Source of the DNA: Sacculina carcini
Taxonomy: Eukaryota > Arthropoda > Thecostraca > Sacculinidae
Direction of reading: 5' to 3'
NCBI GenBank assembly: GCA_916048095.2
Contig: OU696576.1
Location: 10,145,988 to 10,209,987, forward strand
Length of the DNA: 64,000 nt
The notes beneath the pieces were generated by a model that was given only the letters and a program-made list of their open reading frames with translations, did not search any database and was not told the origin of the DNA. Position 1 is the stretch's first letter. Each line of letters begins with the position of its first letter. Shown here one piece after another: positions 1-64,000 of this stretch. The position numbers and the translations under genes were made by a program.

Positions 1-140
1 CTGCCATTATATTGATATGTGTCTGCTTGTGACGTTGACAATGGGCGCTCTCATCAAGCTCATCTTTCTTCATACATTCAGTTGCCTCAACCTGTGGCAG
101 ATCAAGTGAATGAACATGTGTGTGTGCTTGTGTGTATCAG

Positions 141-56061
<55,921 letters not shown>

Positions 56062-57222
56062 ATGCATGCAGGTGCAACACACCAACACACATCCACATGT
56101 ACATACACACAGGCACATACACACATACTTACACGCACATTCTGAGGAGATAGAGGTAGACATCCTCATTGGAATTATTACATTGGTTTTGCGTGTGACA
56201 CGTTCGATTAATCTTCTGAGTGTGTTCTGATTTGATACTTTTCTCTTCCTCAAAGAACCAAAACAGCTCGCTTCTTTTCTTCAGCTTTTCTCGATTTAGA
56301 TCGTTGATCGTTGGGGGACGAACAAAATCATTCCACAACAATACGCTGTCAAATCGAGGAGAATAATAGATAAATAATGAAGGCGATGAAAAGTATTTGT
56401 GCAGCTGAAAACACCATGTTAAAATGTTTTATTGTCTCCATTTCCACGGTGATGGCCAATACAGCTCGAAGAGAATCTGGAAAAAGCCAGTTTAGTTGTT
56501 TTGGCAGTCATCAGATAAAGAACAAACTCATGACAAATGTTGTGTGTTTTATATATAGCTGGAGTATTGGGCATGTAAGGAAATGGGCAAGTTATTTTTC
56601 AATGGCATGCATGATTGAATTTTCAGAGTTGTGTCAAGTTATATTTATGTTGTTATACGTTAAAGGTGAATTCATCACATCTCTTTTCAAGCTGCCATCT
56701 CATTAACGACTTTTTTTATATAATTTTCAGAAACCCGGATGCGGCATACTGGAGGAGAATAAGAAGATGCGCACTGAAAATTGCGTGTTTGCTTATTGTA
56801 TCATATTTCTCCAATGTTCATGCTTTTGTTGATGTTCGTCCATGTACGTGAAGTTATGTGGTGTTCATGTTTGACTTTTATATACCTATCAAACACTTTG
56901 TACTAGCAATGTTTGCCTATTATTTGCGCTTCTTTCTCCCTTTTTCACCACCATGGCAATTCAAGGAAATGCTTGTGTGTCCAAATTGTCTCAGTAAAAG
57001 TAACGTCCAGGCGTATAGTTGCCTGCATAAAATTTACCCTTTCTGATTGGGTTTCATCAACGTCTGCTGCTGTATTTTAGTCCAAAGAAATGTATGCGTA
57101 TATGCTCGTGTGTGTAATTGAGTGTTTGTATTTGAGAGATGTTGGTGTATCTGAAGTTAATGTATAACGGAAACCACCAAAGCAAAATTATGGTTTTAAG
57201 AGTTGTTTGATTGTAGAGCTGG

Positions 57223-57228
57223 AATAAA
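57223..57228 (+). terminator. Candidate poly(A) signal AATAAA
   Basis: This is the first canonical AATAAA I find after the TGA stop at 56061, which would give a 3' UTR of about 1.2 kb. Variants such as ATAAAT at 56370 are nearer. No transcript evidence is available here, so the site is tentative. Confidence 0.3.
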
Positions 57229-60049
57229 TCGCTTCTATGTTATGCTCTACATTGAAAAGATTCGGAGAATATTCAACTTTCACAACCCACTCTGTGTGGA
57301 TCGCAAATTTAAATTTGGTGTTTATATATTTGTGTGTTGCTGGCGTACTCCTCACAAAAGCGAAGCCGGTAAAATGCCTTTTTCCGATGTATTCAACATC
57401 CTTTTGTCTTTTTGGGATACGCACGTTCACGTACGTGAATTGTCAACGCAAACACTATTTAGGTGCATACACATGCATCCAGATAGTTTTGACATTGTGC
57501 CCATGCGTGGGTTGCTATCAATCGGTATGCATGCATTCAAAGATATAAGGAAGCACTCTGTCATTTTTCAAGTTCATTTATTGAGTTCCTACAGGTGTGC
57601 AGGTTTTACGTAATATTAAGTTATTCGAGGTTATTTTGCTCCCTTATGAGGCCGTCTCGTGTATGATGAATGTAGGCAGCATAATGGAGCAACTGTACCC
57701 GACGACTTCACGACACACGTGTTACGTAATTGTGCGCAAAATAGCTGAGCCGAGTCTTGTCGGCACTGTAATACGGGAAATTCACCACCGTGAAAATTCT
57801 CGTATAACTTGTGTATATCTTCAATTCCACGTTTATACCCATTTCTTCATCGTGCCACATATATTTGGTCAGGTTGTGCAGCATTTGTGTTGTACTCTCA
57901 AGCATCCTCAGTCAACGTGTAATTTAATGAAAGTTCATACCGAATTCAACGACAACAGCAACTAAAATTTGGTGTTTTATGCTGTTGTTTCATGGCAATG
58001 TGCGATTGCGTCTACATCGTGCGTCTAATTGATCAGCTGCATACAACTCAAATTGATCCACCGCGGACAGGAATACTTGAATACTTGTATAAGTGGCAGC
58101 TGGGTAGAGTGGCCAATAGTGAAATTTTGGAATTTTTCAAAATTATAGTTATTCTACTCAATTTTTTAGTCTGTTTTATTGTGGTAGCGTGCGGATGTGT
58201 TTTGCTGCTGCCCAGTTCATTACATTTATTAGATTTATTTGAGTATTTCTGTAGTGACAGAGTTGGTTTTTGATGGCCTGCTAGTAGCATTTATTTGCAG
58301 CAGGCGTGTGCCATCTCGTTCCCGGAAGTGTGCAGATTTGGCCGCTGGCGCTCGCGAAGATTCAACCATTTTGATTAAAAATTTCCCGTCAAACTGCTTT
58401 AATAAACTGATTAAACAATCTTTTTAGCGAAAATTCAGTGCTGGAATTTCCTTTGTGCCCTCAGCGGATTAAATTGAATTATGTTTTACGATTGTTTTTT
58501 CGAATAACATACATACGAAAAATATCGGGAGAACGTGATGTTGATGCTGATGATGCTACGTGATGCTGGCTTCGACAGTGCTATATAAATGTGGTGCTCG
58601 GAGAGATATGTGAACTGAGATGATGTGTGACTACATGCGCGAAATGGTCGAACTCGGCCGAAGCGCTTGAAGACAACAACAGGAGAACGAGCCTCGACAC
58701 ATGTAGGCTATGAGACTTAGACCGATGAGTCAGATAATTGTGCAGTTAGCGGGGACACAGGAATGGTTCAAAACCATTTTGAATAACAATGCTGCAAATC
58801 ATGTGTAATCATCATGCAAATCAATCATTTTTCCATCGCCATCACGACAGCATCAGCAGCAGCACGCTAAATGAGAATGCTGTCCTCCAGGAGCCAAGTG
58901 CCGAAACTGCAAGCGTGATCTTTACATCGACCTGGCGCGGAGATATCAATTGGAGCCACTAGCGGTGGAAAGTTCTGCAGTGCTCGGAAGAGCCTTCCTC
59001 AGCAACATCAGCCGACTCACTAATGAACCACGGAAATCATGTTGGCTGTGTCAGCGCATCGGTCTAGTGGTGGTTAGAAGGAATGCGGCCGCCATGTCAT
59101 AATTATATATATATACTGTTTACTTTTTTAATTATTATTGAGTGTGTTTTGTAGAAAACAAAAAGTAAAAAGCTGTGTCTATATTAACGGACGGGCTCGC
59201 GTCAGCACCTCTGCCTCACGCGCGCCTACAAGACGTCACAACACGACCAGACCACGAACACGACTCCCACAACACGATACATGCACCGTCCATACGCGAA
59301 CACACACGCAGGCCCAGTTCAAACACCCGCATTTTCGACCAATCAGCGGCGAGCTGGTCACTTGCTCGCCGCCACGGGGCATGTACACTTGACACGCAAA
59401 ATCGCACAAAGTGTTACACAAACACAAGCACACTAAGACGTTCACGAACTCAGACACTATCTCTCACACACTCTTACCATACGCAATCACACATGTTTTG
59501 ACTGTGTATTATATGGTGTAAAATATGGTGTGGTGGAATATGGTGTAAAATAAACGTGCATTGTGTCGTAAAAAATAAGAACATAATGCACAAGTGTGCA
59601 CTCTTCACAAGTAATTAATAAGAACAAGTGTGTGTGTGTGTGTGCATGCTTGTATGTGTACGCAAGGAAGTAGTTTTGTGTGACCGCTGTCCTTCAGTTA
59701 GTGTGTTTGTTTGGAACAGGTAAGGTGAGTGTCTTTTGAACGATGATTCGATGTGTCAGTGAGGTTCTGTGCTCACTCTTGTTTGTTAATATTATTAATT
59801 ACAGGCAAATCCAGTAGCATGGAAAAGTGCAAGCACACTATTACCACCCTGCGGTGACCATATGTACCGGGAGCGTCCAAGGGATGAGAAAGAGAAATAG
59901 AGTTCGAAAAGTAAGGAATTCTATAGAGAGTTGGGAAACAAAATAATAGATATATAAAAAATTATCCGATGACAGAACCGGCGGAGCAGAATTTCATTGG
60001 GCGAATTCTACAATCCCACAGTCCCTGTCCACCCAGCAGAAAATGATGG

Positions 60050-60275
60050 TACCAGATATCAGTCATGAGTTGTGCCATGCATTCTGGGGAGGTGGCCCTC
60101 TCTAATACGTCTTACGTCCTTGTGGTGCCATAGCGTGGAGAGGGTCGATTCTGCGGTGGCAGCGAGCTGCACGGGACACACCTGTGTGTGTTCATAAGCT
60201 TCGGCTTCTTCCCGTGTAGCAGCTGCCACTAAGGCATTCAACCATTTAACCTTTAACACTGCATAATGTCATTTC
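60050..60275. other. GC-richer island in AT-rich intergenic DNA
   Basis: About 220 bases with balanced composition sit just before a nearly pure A+T repeat. A 66-codon minus-strand frame crosses it (with A-A-A-T-R-E-E-A-E-A-Y-E and L-W-H-H-K-D-V-R-R-I), but no family is recognised. It may be a fragment of an interspersed element or an old gene piece. Confidence 0.35.
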
Positions 60276-60298
60276 GCCCACGCTCCTCAATGAATAAT

Positions 60299-60600
60299 AG
60301 AATTAACAAATATAATGTGAATATATAATATAATATAATATAAATTAAATATAATATAACATAAATATAAATTAAATATAATATAAATATTTAATATAAT
60401 ATAATACAAATGTATAATATAATATAAATATATAATATAATATAAATATATAATATAATATAAATATATATTAAATATAATATAATTTAAATATATAATA
60501 TAATATAAATATATATTAAATATAATATAATTTAAATATATAATATAATATAAATATATATTAAATATAATATAATTAAATATTAAACAAAAATAAATAA
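60299..60600 (+). repeat. A+T tandem repeat (TAATATAATATAAATATA)
   Basis: About 300 bases almost without G or C, built from AATATAATATAAATATA and TTAAATATAATATAATTTAA units. At least two longer units of about 56 bases repeat in the second half (60440-60580). Confidence 0.9.
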
Positions 60601-61390
60601 AGGCAAGATTATATAAATAACCGACAATTGATTCGATTTAATAAATAATAGGAAAACAACAATATAAATAATTAATATAACAATAAATATTAATCAATAG
60701 AGTATAATTAACAGTGAATATCAATCAATAAAATATATAAATCAATATGAATTAATAGAAAATAAAAAATATTAAATATGAATCAATAGAAAATAAATAA
60801 CATTAAATATGAATAAATATGTAAATTAATAATAAACAACATTCGATTTCGCTCTTTCAATGACATTTCATTAACTTTGGCATTGTGGTTGGGGATTTCT
60901 GTGGCGTATTTGATTGATTTTTCATCCTATTGTTATTCATTATCGCTGTTTCGATTGGTCACCCCCTTGGTACGCTTCATTGCTTTCGTTCACACTGGTC
61001 CTGAATTCGTACACGCGCATTGACGGATCAGTCTTGGAAGGTGAGATTTTTTCTGTTTTTTTTTATCTTTTGTTTCTTTGTCGACGGTGGCAATTTTCTG
61101 GTGTCGTACTTAATTTTGTATTTCAGTTTTCCACGCTGAATTATTATGTTCTCAAAAAGTTGGTATTTATATAGCTTGCAAACAGTGTAGCTTGTAAAAT
61201 TTGTGAGTTGTATAAATTTTTACACAACTACAATTTTTAACTAAAAATTTACATAACTAAAAAGCTACCGACCCAAACATCTTCTGAGGCACACTAGGTA
61301 GGGTGTATCTTTCACAAGTTATATTTTCAGCAAACTATTTGTAATTGGTTGGCTCACTGTTGGCCCATGTATATTTCAATAATCAGTAGA

Positions 61391-61630
61391 CACAGGCGGA
61401 TCCAGGAGGAATTCAGGGAAGTGAAGAAAAAAATGTTTCGATTAACTCCTCATAACCACGATATTCACTACAAAAGGTCAAGAAAAATATTTTTCTGTAT
61501 AATTTCTTGATATAAGCATTATGACAAAGACGTTGCATAGTGATGCATGCAGTGATAGTGATCACCCCCAAGATTCAGCCCCCCAACATTAATTCAGCTC
61601 CTCCAAAATTGCACTCTGTATCCGCCACCG
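61391..61630. mobile_element. 240-bp hAT-like MITE with 8-bp target-site duplication
   Basis: The element begins CACAGGCGGATCCAGG and ends with the reverse complement of CGGTGGCGGATACAG, so the ends share CA/CG--GGCGGAT-CAG. It is flanked on both sides by the direct repeat TCAGTAGA (61383-61390 and 61631-61638). An 8-bp duplication and CA(G)-type ends are features of hAT transposons. No transposase is present, and internal A runs and C-rich stretches look degenerate. Ends and duplication are read directly; the hAT assignment is inferred. Confidence 0.75.
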
Positions 61631-61638
61631 TCAGTAGA

Positions 61639-64000
61639 TCATATTAAACATCTACTGCTGATGTAAATACCAAATGAGTTTCGTGTTTCAGTAATTGAAT
61701 TTAATTCTGATATACTTAATTTCGGTTATATGAATTTTGCCTATTTCTTGCGTATATTGAGCCACATGATATACACTTGTAGCTGTAGCACACGATGCTT
61801 AGTAACTTACGATTGCCGTATTTATGTTTAAGTAATATATTTTGTTTTGCGTATTCGTTTTGTGTCTTTCCAAGCTTGTTCTGGATAGAGCTTTTTCCTA
61901 TGTTAATGATGCTCAACCCGCAGCTTGTGTTGCTTATAAACTAAATTTGAGTGATTATTCTTGTGAACTTGATGTGTCATGCGGGGCCAGCCGGTGCGTA
62001 TAGGGCAGTTATTGCGCTAGAGAGATAGTTGAGGGTGAGTTTTGCGAGGCCCAGTGTTGCTTGCCTCGTGTCACGGAATTGTAGCTTTGATTCAATGCTG
62101 TGAAATTCATGACTGAGAGAACGCCTGAAGTCGTCGGTATAGTTTGATATACATACAGTAGTTTCATTTGGATACATGAGTATAGTTCAAATAGTTATAT
62201 TACATATAATAATTAATTTACAAACACTAATGCTTGATGTTCAACCAATGCATGCGATTATAATAGCTTATCATTGAAGATAAGGAGTTGAAACATGAAA
62301 TACAGTTGGTCCCACCCATTAAGCCCATCATTGAATTCAAAATTTTACTCCGTTTGTTCCCAACGGGGCTTAATAGGCAGAATTACTACAGGCTAAAAAA
62401 TTCAGTGTTCCGAAGGGTTATATATATGAATAGGTTTTGAATTAACCAAAAGGGTTCGAGAGGGTTTTTAAATTCACAAAACGGGTCAGTGTTTGCGTGT
62501 AAATATCTGAATATATTCAATGAATGCGCAATATATATTATAATTAATTAAATATGATATATAGTGCTTTAATTTATGTGTTATCTGGTCATACTCCAAA
62601 TTTTTACACACAATTTTATTTTCTTACACATCTCAAATTTCGGCAAGTGATTTGATGAACCAAAAACACGAACAATAGTATTTTGATATGAATTGCAATA
62701 GATTTTTCTGCTTCTTAGATCTTGACACATATTTTTATGTCAGTCATTTCGGTGACAGCTTTATGTCATTTAATTTTATCCAATGACATTTAATGAGTCG
62801 ATGTGTGCCGAGTAATTTTGGCACTCAACTTAACTATATTGGTGTAACACAGTCGTGAAAAACGTTTTATTTATATTCGGTTGGTGAGCTTCGAATCACA
62901 CCAATAATCAGGCCACGAAACTGGACGAACTTTCACCGCATACACACGCACGCATTGAAGCGCACGTCTCACTTGTACATGTGTGTCAGCACGAACACGC
63001 TTACATATGATCATCGAGGTTTCATTCAGCGATTATAGCACTGAAAGACTGCCGCTCGTTGCTCACGCTCTTATTCTGGTATCTGTCTACAATTTCCGTT
63101 ATTATGTGAGTAATTCCTTCTTTTATTAAGTTTCAAGTAGAATGTTGTTAAAATATTTGCAAAATCAACAACATCATAATTCTTGCTTGTCGCTCAAATT
63201 TGAATGCTCATTCAAATATTACTTACATCATTGAAATCATTTCTCATTTACATCATTTAAATCTTTGATCATTTAAATATTATTTGTATTACTTATCATT
63301 CAATTTGTTGTTAAATAGAATGTTGAAAGTCTAATACTTATATTCCTATAATGTATGTATTATTAATTAATTTATAAGTTTTATATTTATCAACCATTTT
63401 ATAGGTCTGATATATAGTTGTTATATAATTATTTAGATAGGTTATATAGTTATATGTTGATCATAATTATAACGATGTCACTTGTCCAAATAAAAGCTAT
63501 AAGGATAATAAGTAGGGCTGTCAAAAAACTAACCTAAAAATCAGAAAAAGTAACTCTATTTTCAAGAAAAAATAACCTAAAATAACCTAATCTTCGTAAA
63601 TATAACCTCCTTCAAAAAAGGTCAATTTCTGCTTGCAGTTCCGAAGGAAGAAAATACACCAGTCCTTCATTTCTATCCTCTTTCCGAGTTGGTACTATTT
63701 TGCCACCCTCTCTCCGATCTGGTACCATTTTTACAACAAAGCACCAAAAGTGACTTAATATTATTTGACTAACATCGCAAAAAGGACTATAACCATCAAA
63801 ATGCAATCTAAAGTGGAAAGCTAATACAAAAGTGAAAAACTAATTGCAAATGTAAATATGTATTAGTAATGGTCGCAATAATATTCTTCATATTGTTTCA
63901 ATTGAACTATTTATCAAATAGCACGTACCACAGCTTGCATATTAGTGTGAGCGTAAACACTGCATGTGTGAATGCCCCCCGTCCTCCCATATGTAGCACC
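61639..64000. other. AT-rich intergenic DNA, nothing recognised
   Basis: No supported coding region or RNA gene. Short direct repeats of ATCATTTAAATC type occur at 63220-63300, and an AACCTAAAA-rich stretch occurs at 63525-63600 after TAGGGCTGTCAAAA. The window ends without reaching another recognisable gene. Confidence 0.5.

Larger units (their letters stand above)
56062..60298. other. 3' UTR and intergenic sequence without a supported gene
   Basis: Beyond the stop codon the sequence is AT-rich with only short frames. Those at 57203-57613 and 57597-57965 are the longest. They show no domain, no splice pattern and no twitchin-like codon use, so I do not call them genes. 59160-59500 is CA-rich and more GC-rich but also has no coding signal. 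60059-60259 is a GC-richer island described separately. Confidence 0.5.

Noticed and set aside
57203-57965. Two adjacent plus-strand frames of 136 and 122 codons after the gene
   Set aside because: They overlap in different frames, lack any domain, and sit in AT-rich 3' flank. I could not support a gene.
59041-59095. GGTCTAGTGGTGG motif resembling a tRNA A box
   Set aside because: No matching B box or cloverleaf follows at the expected distance.
63511-63600. TAGGGCTGTCAAAA followed by AACCTAAAA runs, resembling a hAT element end
   Set aside because: No partner inverted repeat or target duplication is visible before the window ends, so it cannot be called.

Overview
The window lies in an animal nuclear genome and is dominated by one giant intron-rich gene on the plus strand: the 3' part of a twitchin-type (UNC-22/projectin/titin family) sarcomeric protein kinase. 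Three things support this: repeated Ig-FN3-FN3 modules with the usual motifs (Ig: G-E-P-P-P...W and D-x-G-x-Y-x-x-x-A-x-N; FN3: DDGG-x-P-I...VEK and Y-x-F-R-V-x-A-V-N-x-x-G-x-S-E-P), one myosin-light-chain-kinase-like catalytic domain, and five Ig domains after the kinase. Twitchin is a protostome muscle protein, so a protostome is likely. About 100 exons, long microsatellites and many intron relics argue against a compact Caenorhabditis-like genome. I cannot name the phylum.

I joined 101 exons from the splice signals (141-56061). Phases agree at every junction and give one uninterrupted frame of 19,152 nt, about 6,383 residues, ending in TGA at 56059-56061. The 5' end of the gene lies outside the window. 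Layout: a partial FN3 (141-291); 15 Ig-FN3-FN3 modules (499-41819), two of which carry a third FN3; Ig-Ig (41820-42593); FN3-FN3 (42928-44234); Ig-Ig (44510-45519); FN3 plus linker (45932-46751); kinase (46624-49881); regulatory tail (49882-50080); then five Igs separated by linkers, to the stop. That is about 36 FN3 and 24 Ig domains in the window.

The introns hold most of the unusual structure. Examples are a 33/36-bp minisatellite that multiplies an exon end together with its 5' splice site, a 59-bp array abutting a 3' splice site, several other minisatellites, strong hairpins, and long CA/TG tracts. The dinucleotide tracts are placed asymmetrically: CA tracts follow 5' splice sites and TG tracts precede 3' splice sites.

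Downstream of the gene (56062-64000) I find no supported gene. This AT-rich stretch holds a possible poly(A) signal, an A+T tandem repeat, a GC-richer island and a 240-bp MITE with hAT-like ends and an 8-bp target-site duplication.
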